In this document: piece by piece, positions 8,201 through 14,180 of the stretch
Layout: each line of letters begins with the position of its first letter
How positions within the stretch are numbered: the first letter of the stretch is position 1
NCBI GenBank assembly: GCA_034430155.1
Contig: DAOUET010000042.1
Span: 1-14,367, forward strand
Length of the DNA stretch: 14,367 nucleotides
Direction of reading: 5' to 3'
Origin: DAOUET01 sp034430155
GTDB taxonomy: Bacteria > Chloroflexota > Anaerolineae > Anaerolineales > UBA4823
Translations under genes and position numbers: made by a program
The notes under the pieces: generated by a model
What the model saw: only the letters and a program-made list of their open reading frames with translations
Database searches by the model: none
What the model was told of the DNA's origin: nothing

Positions 8201-8811
8201 GTCTAACCGTCTTTGAAGGCCATAGCGAAGTCATTCACGCCTTGGCGCTATCTAGTGAAGGCACCCAGGCCCTTACCGCTGGGCTTGACCACACCATCCG
8301 CTTATGGGATTTGGCTTCGGGTGATGCCCTCGCTGTCATCGAAACGGAATCAGCCCATGTCAGCGCCTTGACCTTCTCCTTTGAAGGCCGTTTTGCTTTC
8401 TCTGCTGACCTGGATGGCAAGGTAAATATCTGGGACCTTAGCACTGGAATCCCTCTGGATTCTTACCTGAATCATGCAAGTCCGGTCAGCGCCATGGCTG
8501 CCTCGCCTGCTGGAGATTTCTTGATTTCCGCCGGGACCGGTCGAACCATAAAAATTTGGCAGCTTGATTGGGAATATCACTTCCCTTCCCAAATACCCCT
8601 CGACAAAAGCTTCCTGAGTCATCTTTCAGCCTTCCTGTACCTTCATACACCCTATGCCGCTGACGTTGTAAGCCACATTGGTCGCCCGAGTTGGAGCGAT
8701 GCCGACCTTGAAGACCTTCTTCGCCAGTTGAGCTACGCTGGTTATGGCGCGATTTCTCGCTCCCAAATTAAAACCACCCTTAAGCAGCTCTCTAAACGCC
8801 TCCCAAAATAG
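5206..8811 (+). CDS. Ser/Thr protein kinase with TPR-like region and two WD40 propellers
   Basis: A 1201-residue, apparently cytosolic signalling protein; I see no membrane segment. Residues about 27-300 are a Hanks-type kinase: AVK Lys61, HQDVKPAN (Asp162, Asn167), DFG 180-182, SPEQ 222-225 and DIWSWAV. The Gly-rich loop is degenerate (SSGGMAYVY, residues 39-47) and HRD reads HQD. Residues about 310-460 are helical and TPR-like (NNRAVSMVDLAKENEALDLF, HIERGDLLAAVKVL). Seven WD40 repeats occupy about 466-748, with the fifth degenerate. A helical linker with a TPR-like unit (HYSQGDYAGALKAV) follows. A second set of seven repeats covers about 838-1121. A small domain (about 1134-1201, LHTPYA, WSDADLEDLL, AGYGAI) ends the protein. 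I chose the ATG at 5206 because the kinase homology begins soon after; an in-frame TTG at 5122 would add 28 unconserved residues. No Shine-Dalgarno is visible. The phosphorylated target is unknown. Confidence 0.92.
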   Translation: MSSDQTVSFRNRPSKSHLPLVWQVGDLILDTFEVKQVFSSGGMAYVYRVYHRDWDLDLAVKTPRSEFHDVEGIVANFVREAETWVNLGLYPHIVSCYFIRVLQGIPRIFMEYVDNGSLLDAINQGWLYQSTPAEVLTRILDIAIQIAWGLQYAHQKGLIHQDVKPANVLLSHDGIAKVTDFGMAQAKAIIAPPEENAEVMVSSPDGHSILVNVSGMTPSYCSPEQAAERPLSRRTDIWSWAVSLLEVFIGKKTWDYGPFALNALEEYLRFGPAKPSIPAMPASFADLLKDCFSFDPDHRPHSMSALVDSLKEIYVQEIGKPYPRYQPKMKTVLADTLNNRAVSMVDLAKENEALDLFNQAITAQSTHPAALYNRNLYLWRRARLTDLDVLTVLTQNLKDLPESWQTFYYLAHIHIERGDLLAAVKVLQSAFEKFGDLPSLRHAYQRAYQVRASAVHAIKTLQDCASVVNSVAISNRGEFVLSAGNDHAVCLWDLHSGKCLHTMRGHDHIIRSVAISPDGELGLSGSWDQTLRLWNLASGECLQVFQGHNDVVQQVVFTPDGTCALSASSDHTLRLWDIHTGQSLKIFTGHIDTIRSVAVSKNGSIAVSASFDNTIRLWDLQTGQCLSTIDWINAFTSNICLSIDEKHVLLADANNRLCLVDLETGQIVRTYSGHTGTVRTLDLAPNGVWALSGGIDGTLRLWDLHSTRCLRTFMGHTASVNAVSISSGKMLAVSGSSDKTIKLWLLGVGPQAPFDPVLPRSSEEVVQLSNQVEKQLQDAENHYSQGDYAGALKAVAQARATPGYLQNTQLVEYWHNIGQKGIRTGLNSSWLSHTLLTHNAGVNSIAISHDSRFALSGNDDATLSLWNLESGECLHQYLGHADKVKSVCLAATGDVALSGSSDATLILWDLKTGAPPQTLSGHTSEVNTVAMTSDGKLALSGSNDNTIRLWDLSRAKCLRVLKGHNHYVRHVAITPDGRYALSAGWDKTLRFWDLASAECLTVFEGHSEVIHALALSSEGTQALTAGLDHTIRLWDLASGDALAVIETESAHVSALTFSFEGRFAFSADLDGKVNIWDLSTGIPLDSYLNHASPVSAMAASPAGDFLISAGTGRTIKIWQLDWEYHFPSQIPLDKSFLSHLSAFLYLHTPYAADVVSHIGRPSWSDADLEDLLRQLSYAGYGAISRSQIKTTLKQLSKRLPK

Positions 8812-8945
8812 CTCCCCGACTTTCCAGAACAACCAGATTATCTGGCAGACTACATCCTTTCCGGCTGGTCATAGCCATTATCCCGCGCTTGCCTTAGTTT
8901 TTTTGGAAGTACAGCATCTGGTTGCTCGAGGATTGCCTGTATATC

Positions 8946-8986
8946 TGCAACCTCATGGCTATTCATACGTATATATGGGTAGGAAA
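8946..8986 (+). promoter_or_regulatory. ECF sigma-type promoter, copy A (upstream of the glycine-zipper gene)
   Basis: TGCAACCT (8946-8953), 11 bases, ATACGTATATA (8965-8975), 3 bases, GTAG (8979-8982). The same three blocks at the same spacing occur at 13506-13546, with 28 of 41 positions identical. Read as a promoter, TGCAAC is a -35 element and CGTA (8968-8971) a -10 element with 16 bases between. This closely fits the known Bacillus SigW form, TGAAAC-N16/17-CGTA. Transcription would begin near 8976-8980, giving a leader of about 80 bases before the ATG at 9061. That it is a promoter is inferred; the match between the copies is directly visible. Confidence 0.7.
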
Positions 8987-9046
8987 CTTAGAAAATCTGC
9001 CAAACTGGTGTGAAACCTGGGTTAGTAACTAAAATCAGGTAATATC

Positions 9047-9052
9047 AGGAGG
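9047..9052 (+). promoter_or_regulatory. Strong Shine-Dalgarno sequence for the glycine-zipper gene
   Basis: A perfect AGGAGG lies 8 bases before the ATG at 9061. It is the strongest ribosome-binding site in the window and fixes the start of the short gene. Most other genes here lack a recognisable one. Confidence 0.85.
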
Positions 9053-9060
9053 AAGTCATC

Positions 9061-9246
9061 ATGGGATTGGTAAAACTTGTCATCGGCCTCATCGCTGGTA
9101 TATTCGGTCTGGTTGTTGGCCTGTTTGGTGGCCTGATTGGCCTGGTCTTGGGGATCTTCGGCGCGGCTTTAGGCCTGGTCGTTGTGGTTATCGTCGTTAT
9201 CGTCTTGCTGGCGCCCTTAACCCTTTTATTGCTGATCATTTTCTAA
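9061..9246 (+). CDS. 61-residue glycine-zipper membrane protein of unknown function
   Basis: This is a very hydrophobic protein of 61 residues that I do not recognise. Lys5 is the only charged residue. Residues 6-50 form one long or two short membrane helices, and a second hydrophobic run (LLAPLTLLLLIIF) ends the protein. Glycines fall at 9, 13, 16, 20, 24, 27, 31, 34 and 38, mostly alternating steps of 4 and 3, which puts them on one helix face: a glycine zipper suited to tight helix packing or oligomer formation. The reading frame is supported by a perfect AGGAGG 8 bases before the ATG and by an ECF-type promoter further upstream. The antisense frame over the same bases reads as low-complexity Thr/Pro/Arg and is not credible. 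The shared promoter with the PspC gene suggests an envelope-stress role, by inference only. A 14-bp hairpin follows 76 bases after the stop. Confidence 0.8.
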   Translation: MGLVKLVIGLIAGIFGLVVGLFGGLIGLVLGIFGAALGLVVVVIVVIVLLAPLTLLLLIIF

Positions 9247-9322
9247 TCCGGGCGATTGCTGGCGGAGCTTGGCTGTCCAGCTCTTCCGCACTGCATTCAG
9301 CTGCATAGCCAGGCCCGAATCC

Positions 9323-9355
9323 GGATAACTGCCGTCCACTAGACGGCAGTTATCC
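9323..9355. terminator. 14-bp perfect inverted repeat, probable transcript end
   Basis: GGATAACTGCCGTC (9323-9336) is followed by the 5-base loop CACTA and then the exact reverse complement (9342-9355). The stem is long and perfect and sits between the glycine-zipper gene and the next promoter, where a terminator is expected. The following bases (TCATTAATG) are not a good U-tract, so it may instead be a stabilising 3' hairpin, an attenuator-like structure or a DNA-binding site. Confidence 0.55.
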
Positions 9356-9471
9356 TCATTAATGCCACCTGGACGGGAAAAGCCCCCCCAGTAGCTCTCC
9401 CCTCAAACTCATCTTGCTCAACACCTGCTCCCACCGGAACTAAGTAACCCAAATTATGTGAAGAACTTCCA

Positions 9472-9500
9472 TTGACCCGAGCCCATTCTGGCATTAGAAT
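9472..9500 (+). promoter_or_regulatory. Housekeeping-type promoter for the FmdB/lipoprotein unit
   Basis: TTGACC (9472-9477) and TAGAAT (9495-9500) are separated by exactly 17 bases and match 10 of 12 consensus positions of a sigma-70 type promoter. Transcription would start near 9507, about 88 bases before the zinc ribbon gene at 9595. It probably serves both that gene and the lipoprotein gene behind it. Confidence 0.65.
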
Positions 9501-9594
9501 AACTTTAATCGATATCGCCAGTTCAAGATACCGCCTGGAAAAGGCTTTCTTAATAGATCTCTTCCTTCAAACCTTTACTTAGAAGTCAATCATT

Positions 9595-9819
9595 ATGCCG
9601 ATTTACGAATACGTTTGCATGGATTGCCATCAGCATTTCGAGGCGCTGCGTCCTATGAATGATGCCGATGCCCCTATACCTTGTCAGAGCTGCCATAGCG
9701 ACCATACTTCCCGGCAGCTCTCCGTTTTTTTCGCCCATTCCGATGGACGCACGGTAGCCCAAAGTGCCCCGAGCTGCGCTGGCTGTAGTAGCAGCTCCTG
9801 TGCCAATTGCGGCAGATAA
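9595..9819 (+). CDS. FmdB-family zinc ribbon protein
   Basis: A 74-residue protein of the FmdB/CxxC_CxxC_SSSS zinc ribbon family, small putative regulatory or assembly proteins of unknown exact role. The N-terminus MPIYEYVCMDCHQHFE is diagnostic. Four Cys (8, 11, 30, 33) form the zinc ribbon. A second Cys cluster closes the protein (Cys61, Cys64, Cys69, Cys72 in CAGCSSSSCANCGR). This Ser-rich double CxxC tail is common in the family and could bind a second metal. The start follows from the conserved MPIYEY. A near-consensus promoter lies about 90 bases upstream. The lipoprotein gene begins 19 bases after its stop, so the two are likely co-transcribed; no functional link between them is known to me. 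Confidence 0.93.
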   Translation: MPIYEYVCMDCHQHFEALRPMNDADAPIPCQSCHSDHTSRQLSVFFAHSDGRTVAQSAPSCAGCSSSSCANCGR

Positions 9820-9838
9820 TCCTATATCTAGCCGTGAT

Positions 9839-12800
9839 ATGACCAAATATCGATGGTTATCAGCCTTGCTCTTGCTGGCGTGGTTAATCGGTGCCTGCAA
9901 TTTTTCTTCTACGCCCCAGCCATCCACCCCAACACCTGCAGCGACTGAGACTGCCACCGTTCAACCTGCGACCTCGACTCCCGGCGCCTCTTCTGGTGTG
10001 CTCCTCAGTGAAGTGATGGCCGGTCTCCAGGGGAACAACAATTTCGAATTCATTGAACTTTTTAATCCCAACAACCAGTTAATAGACCTACAGAACTGGT
10101 CTCTTTGGTATCGGTTGGCGACCAGCACGGAGGATCTGCCCGTCTACCGCTGGGATCAATCCGCTTTAATCCCCCCTCACGGCCACTTCCTTCTGGAGCG
10201 CGACGGCCAAGACTTAGGCATTGTGCCCGACGCTCAATTCGAACAAGCTCTCAACCTCTCTAGTGGGGGCTTGCAGCTACGCCAACCCGACGGTCGTGAA
10301 GCAGATTCACTAGGTTGGGGCGACGCGCCCGTCGTCTTCATCGAGGGCACCCCCGCCGAACCCCTGGTTAATGGCAGCTCCTTGGAACGCCTCCCCGGTG
10401 GTGAGGCTGGCAACGCTATCGATCAAAACGACAATGCCACCGATTTCTTCCTCAACCCAGACCCTTCGCCTCAAAACACTGGCAGCCCTATTACTCCCAC
10501 CATTAAAGCTGCCCTGGAAATCAATCTGCAAGCGCCTGCTACCGTTGAACCTGGCAGCCAGTTTACTTACCTGCTTACCATTGCCAACCACACCGGTCAG
10601 GATGTCCACGACCTGAACCTCCACCTGCCTCTACCTGCGCGGCTTAAGGTCACCTCGCCTGCTCCTGGCGTGATGCTCGATCAAGGTCTCCTCACCTGGA
10701 ATATCAATCAACTGCTAGCAGACGAATCTCGTACACTCGATATTCCTGCCCAGGTGCCCTGGGCGTATTTCACCGCGGTTGTCCACAACTATTACCTCCA
10801 GGCTGGTGATTGGCCTTTTATCACCTTTGGCGAGCCGGTTTATACCCGCATTGAAGGCGGAGTAATCCCCATCGCCACGGCACGCGGTTTGATGGATGCT
10901 CAGCTCACCGTCGAGGGGGTCGTCACCATGTATACGGGTGGATATTTTGCGGGCAGCGGTAATACCAAATTCTATCTCGAAGATAACACCGGTGGTCTTC
11001 AGGTACAGGTCTTTAGTGGTGAACGTTCGGTGCAGGTGCCCATCGGTGCACTCGTGCGCGTTCGTGGTACGGTTGGCGCTTACCGTGGCGCTGCCCAAAT
11101 TGTGCCTGTAGTTGTCCCTGATGACGTCCAGATCGTTGCCATGGCCAACCCTGATGGTGCCTGGCAACCATCCAAGGTTACCATCCAGCAGGCTGCCAAT
11201 GACTTCGAAACCTTGCCAGGCAGGTTGGTTCAAGTCACTGGTACGGTCACGCGTCTGGAAGAGTTCACCTATAGTTACGAGCTCGATCTCGCCGATGCCC
11301 AGGGGCGCATACTTACCCTTTATGTCGATAAGCTCACAAATATCACTGTCGACGATATCAAGGTGGGTCATCAGTATCAAGCCACTGGCATTCTGGAAGT
11401 GTATGATGGTATCCTGGAGCTCTATCCCCGCCTGCCCTCCGACCTCATCGGGGTCATCCCCCCCATGTTGTTGATATCAGCCAGCGCCCCCAATACGGTC
11501 TGGCCTGGTGATGCCTTTACCACAACCTTGACGGTCTCGAACTACACTCCCGAAACCCTCACTGATTCATCCGTCTCTGTTCCTCTACCCTCGGATAATG
11601 CCCGCCTAGATACCATCCTTGACGGGGGCAGGTTGAATGCGGGTGCCATCACCTGGAGCCTGCCAGAACTGGCGGGTGGCGGCGCTAGTTTCAGCCTGCA
11701 CTACCGCCTGCGCGCCACCGCTTCCTCAGGATCAATACTGATCCAGGACTACACCGCCTCTGCAGCCAACTGGCCTGATCCGGTCAGCGGTCCGCCATTA
11801 TATACTTTCATTGGAGACACCGTCCCCATCTGGGCTATTCAAGGTCCGGGCGATCGCTCACCCTATGTGCTCGAAATGGTTTCTACTCGAGGCGTCGTCA
11901 CCGCGGTCTTTCCCGATCTGGGTGGATTTTGGATCCAGGAAACTACCACCGATGATGACCCCGCCACCTCCGAAGGCCTCTTTGTAGACACTGCTGGCTT
12001 CGACGTCCCGGTTGTCCCGGGAGACTTGGTAGAGGTAACCGGTCAGGTCCGTGAGCCATCCCAGCAAACCACCTTGTCGATTGGCGCTTCAAAGGATGTC
12101 GAAACCCTGGCTCAGGGAGATCCACTCCCTCCGCCTCTTGAAATCGATCCACCAGCCAGTCAGGTGGCTGCCGATCCCTATTACGAATCATTGGAAGGCA
12201 TGCTGGTTCAGATCAGTAGCCCGGCCTTAGCAGTCTCGCCCACCTCCAAATATGGCGAATACGTCCTGGTGCCATCTTCTTTTCAGGTAAATCGCCTCTG
12301 GCAAGGAGACGATAATGGCTTCATGATCATGGTTGACGATGGCTCCTCCGCCGTGCACTACGATCGCTTAACCCTGGCTTATGTCGTTTCTACCGGCGAC
12401 CACGTCAGCGATCTATCTGGCCCATTGGCTTACACTTACGGTCGCTACAAGATTGAACCCATCACCTCTCCCCGGGTCGAGCACTTCTCTGCGCCCCTGC
12501 CCAGTTTAACATCCACCAGTCCGCTGGAATTCCGCCTCATGACTTGGAACGTCGAAAACCTCTTCGATACGGTCGAACCTCATCCAGCCGACCCCCCGCG
12601 GCCTCGCCTGGCTGATTATTCCCTGGCCCTTGCCAAGGTCGCCAATACCATCGTCGCCGCCGGCGCTCCCACCCTGGTCGGCTTGCAGGAAGTCGAGAAT
12701 ATCGACATCCTTGAGGACCTTGTTTCTCTGGATATCCTGGAACCCTATTGTTATCAACCTGTCTTAATCGAGGGTACCGATAGTCGCGGTATTGACGTTG

Positions 12801-13363
12801 CTTACTTGGTGCGTGCTGACCGTGCTCAAATCCTGGAGAACAAACAATATCCCGCTCCCGGTGGTTTGACCAGCCGCCCACCCCTGCTTATTCACCTGCA
12901 GCTCGACACCCCTCAGGGTCCCATCACCATTTACGTCCTCAACAACCATTTCACCTCCATGTCAGCCGGTGAAGCTGCCACCGAACCTCGTCGCACCGCT
13001 CAGGCCGCCTGGAACGTTACTATCCTGGACCAGATTCGCGCTGTTGAGCCTGATGCCTCCCTTGCCGTGATCGGAGACCTTAATTCCTACTATCACTCCC
13101 TGCCTGTCGACACGCTGCGTGAAGCGGGTTTAATGGATATCCTTGATCGCTTGCCAGAGGACCAGCGCTACACCTACATTTACCAGGGTGAATCCCAGGC
13201 CTTGGACCATATCCTGCTCACCGGCCCCTTTACCCAACGGCTCAAACGCGTGGACGTTCTGCACCTCGACGCCGATTTTCCTCCACCTGTTCCGGGCGAT
13301 CCCTCCCCCGAACACAAATCAGACCACGACCCCCTCATCGCCACCTTCTCCCTCGCCCCGTAA
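9839..13363 (+). CDS. Large surface lipoprotein: lamin-tail, DUF11-like and OB-fold repeats, C-terminal endonuclease/exonuclease/phosphatase domain
   Basis: A 1174-residue exported lipoprotein, probably an extracellular nuclease or phosphoesterase. Residues 1-20 are a lipoprotein signal (MTKYRWLSALLLLAWLIGAC, lipobox Cys20). A Thr/Pro/Ala-rich spacer follows. Residues about 53-150 look like a lamin-tail domain (LLSEVMAG, FEFIELFNP, LQNWSLWY). Then come a DUF11-like beta domain (about 226-345), OB-fold-like segments (about 348-430 and 452-537), a second DUF11-like domain (about 544-657) and further OB-like segments (about 667-757 and 781-877). The EEP (DNase I-like) domain fills 898-1174 with a full set of motifs: WNVEN 903-907, QEVEN 950-954, NNHF 1035-1038, GDLNS 1079-1083, ALDHIL and SDHDP 1161-1165. 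The architecture recalls extracellular nucleases of the ExeM type. I chose the ATG at 9839 because it begins the signal peptide; an earlier in-frame start at 9764 would overlap the zinc ribbon gene. Nuclease function and substrate are inferred. Confidence 0.9.
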   Translation: MTKYRWLSALLLLAWLIGACNFSSTPQPSTPTPAATETATVQPATSTPGASSGVLLSEVMAGLQGNNNFEFIELFNPNNQLIDLQNWSLWYRLATSTEDLPVYRWDQSALIPPHGHFLLERDGQDLGIVPDAQFEQALNLSSGGLQLRQPDGREADSLGWGDAPVVFIEGTPAEPLVNGSSLERLPGGEAGNAIDQNDNATDFFLNPDPSPQNTGSPITPTIKAALEINLQAPATVEPGSQFTYLLTIANHTGQDVHDLNLHLPLPARLKVTSPAPGVMLDQGLLTWNINQLLADESRTLDIPAQVPWAYFTAVVHNYYLQAGDWPFITFGEPVYTRIEGGVIPIATARGLMDAQLTVEGVVTMYTGGYFAGSGNTKFYLEDNTGGLQVQVFSGERSVQVPIGALVRVRGTVGAYRGAAQIVPVVVPDDVQIVAMANPDGAWQPSKVTIQQAANDFETLPGRLVQVTGTVTRLEEFTYSYELDLADAQGRILTLYVDKLTNITVDDIKVGHQYQATGILEVYDGILELYPRLPSDLIGVIPPMLLISASAPNTVWPGDAFTTTLTVSNYTPETLTDSSVSVPLPSDNARLDTILDGGRLNAGAITWSLPELAGGGASFSLHYRLRATASSGSILIQDYTASAANWPDPVSGPPLYTFIGDTVPIWAIQGPGDRSPYVLEMVSTRGVVTAVFPDLGGFWIQETTTDDDPATSEGLFVDTAGFDVPVVPGDLVEVTGQVREPSQQTTLSIGASKDVETLAQGDPLPPPLEIDPPASQVAADPYYESLEGMLVQISSPALAVSPTSKYGEYVLVPSSFQVNRLWQGDDNGFMIMVDDGSSAVHYDRLTLAYVVSTGDHVSDLSGPLAYTYGRYKIEPITSPRVEHFSAPLPSLTSTSPLEFRLMTWNVENLFDTVEPHPADPPRPRLADYSLALAKVANTIVAAGAPTLVGLQEVENIDILEDLVSLDILEPYCYQPVLIEGTDSRGIDVAYLVRADRAQILENKQYPAPGGLTSRPPLLIHLQLDTPQGPITIYVLNNHFTSMSAGEAATEPRRTAQAAWNVTILDQIRAVEPDASLAVIGDLNSYYHSLPVDTLREAGLMDILDRLPEDQRYTYIYQGESQALDHILLTGPFTQRLKRVDVLHLDADFPPPVPGDPSPEHKSDHDPLIATFSLAP

Positions 13364-13505
13364 TTCGATGGCAATTCCTTCAGCCATGCAACCCGCTAAA
13401 CTCATCCCACAGGACAATCCGCTGCCTTTCATCCATCTGTGCTCTTCTGTATTTTTCGTGAGCTAAACCTCACCCCACCCTTTCCCGTTAACTCCAACCA
13501 AATTT

Positions 13506-13546
13506 GCAACCTGAGCCAGGTAAATACGTATATAAACGTAGAAAAA
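13506..13546 (+). promoter_or_regulatory. ECF sigma-type promoter, copy B (upstream of the PspC gene)
   Basis: TGCAACCT (13506-13513), 11 bases, ATACGTATATA (13525-13535), 3 bases, GTAG (13539-13542): the same blocks and spacing as copy A at 8946-8986. TGCAAC and CGTA (13528-13531) are 16 bases apart, as in SigW-type ECF promoters. Transcription would begin near 13536-13540, giving a short leader of about 30 bases that includes the Shine-Dalgarno sequence. Confidence 0.72.
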
Positions 13547-13554
13547 CAGGTAAA

Positions 13555-13560
13555 AGGAGT
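13555..13560 (+). promoter_or_regulatory. Shine-Dalgarno sequence for the PspC gene
   Basis: AAGGAG ends 6 bases before the ATG at 13567, which supports that start. It is one of only two strong ribosome-binding sites in the window. Confidence 0.8.
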
Positions 13561-13566
13561 TAATCC

Positions 13567-13830
13567 ATGACTACAGAATACAAACGCATCTATCGTTCCT
13601 CTTCCAATCGCATGATCGGTGGTGTTTGCGCTGGGTTAGGCCATTATTTCGGCGTTGACCCGACCCTTGTCCGTTTGCTTTTTGTATTCGGCGTGCTTTT
13701 AGGCTGGCCTGCCTTTCTCTTAGGCTACCTCGTCCTGCTTATCGTCGTTCCCGAAGAGCCGCTGGAGCGGGCGACAGAATCTTCTCAGCCCTCATCTGAC
13801 AAGGTTGAAAACCAGACCAGCCCCACTTGA
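13567..13830 (+). CDS. PspC-domain envelope stress protein
   Basis: An 87-residue inner-membrane protein of the PspC family (phage shock protein C; YvlC in Bacillus). Residues 7-62 are the whole domain: RIYRSSSNRMIGGVCAGLG, YFGVDPTLVRLLFVF, a membrane helix of about residues 37-60, and the closing VVPEEP. After Pro62 comes a polar, Ser/Glu-rich tail of about 25 residues. In known systems PspC-type proteins sense or relay membrane stress, often with PspA, but no pspA is in this window. The gene has its own ECF-type promoter and a good Shine-Dalgarno sequence, and a terminator follows, so it appears to be a single-gene unit. Family assignment is secure; the stress role is inferred from family and promoter. 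Confidence 0.94.
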   Translation: MTTEYKRIYRSSSNRMIGGVCAGLGHYFGVDPTLVRLLFVFGVLLGWPAFLLGYLVLLIVVPEEPLERATESSQPSSDKVENQTSPT

Positions 13831-14180
13831 TAGGCTTAAGGCTGGCAACAAGACATGCCTTTCCCACATCCCTTTTTGGCAGCGTGAATGTCAAGGTTCG
13901 CGCTGCTCCTTTTTAATTTCCGCAATCTTGTTTTAAAGTTCTCAACCCGCGGCTATTGGGTATTCGCTTAACGATCCCCCCTTTACTACACCCCTCATTT
14001 CCATCTCCCTGCACCGCGGTTTGATCCCGGCACTTGAGGTCATCCATCAATGGCTTCCCGATTTTCACCCGAATACATCCAGGTTTTCTTAACTGGGATA
14101 AAATCTCTCCAGTAGCTTTTCTGGCGTTGAATCTTGTTTTTTCATCGATGCTGACCTTATTGGGATGTGACCATCAGAGC
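13831..14180. other. Intergenic region (350 bases) with terminator
   Basis: Apart from the terminator at 13879-13914 I see no supported gene, repeat or clear promoter. Short frames exist (for example a 23-codon one from the ATG at 14050) but have no ribosome-binding site. The region probably separates the PspC unit from the methyltransferase gene. Confidence 0.55.
13879..13914 (+). terminator. Intrinsic terminator after the PspC gene
   Basis: GCAGCGTGAA (13879-13888) pairs with TTCGCGCTGC (13897-13906) in a 10-bp stem with one G-U pair and an 8-base loop. A T-tract at 13910-13914 follows. It lies 48 bases after the PspC stop codon. Confidence 0.8.

Larger units (their letters stand above)
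9247..9594. other. Intergenic region (348 bases) with hairpin and promoter
   Basis: No credible coding sequence is present on either strand. The region holds a 14-bp perfect hairpin at 9323-9355 and a near-consensus housekeeping promoter at 9472-9500. Between them is ordinary, C-rich sequence in which I see nothing further. Confidence 0.6.

Noticed and set aside
6600..8570. The WD40 repeats as a possible DNA-level tandem repeat or assembly artefact
   Set aside because: The repeats are similar in protein pattern but well diverged in DNA, and the two blocks are separated by unique sequence.
8833..8845. Palindrome CCAGAT-T-ATCTGG just after the kinase stop
   Set aside because: The loop would be a single base, so it cannot fold as a terminator, and there is no T-tract. 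A protein-binding site is possible but a 6-bp palindrome is easily chance.
8744..9013. An 89-codon plus-strand frame starting inside the kinase gene and running into the intergenic region
   Set aside because: It overlaps the 3' end of the kinase in another frame, spans the ECF-type promoter, has no ribosome-binding site and shows no recognisable protein pattern.
8956..9033. A 25-codon frame (MAIHTYIWVGN...) between the kinase and the glycine-zipper gene
   Set aside because: It lies across the inferred promoter, has no Shine-Dalgarno sequence and is too short to support.
10715..11380. A 221-codon minus-strand frame inside the lipoprotein gene
   Set aside because: The plus-strand frame has clear domain structure here; the antisense frame has no family resemblance and no start signals.
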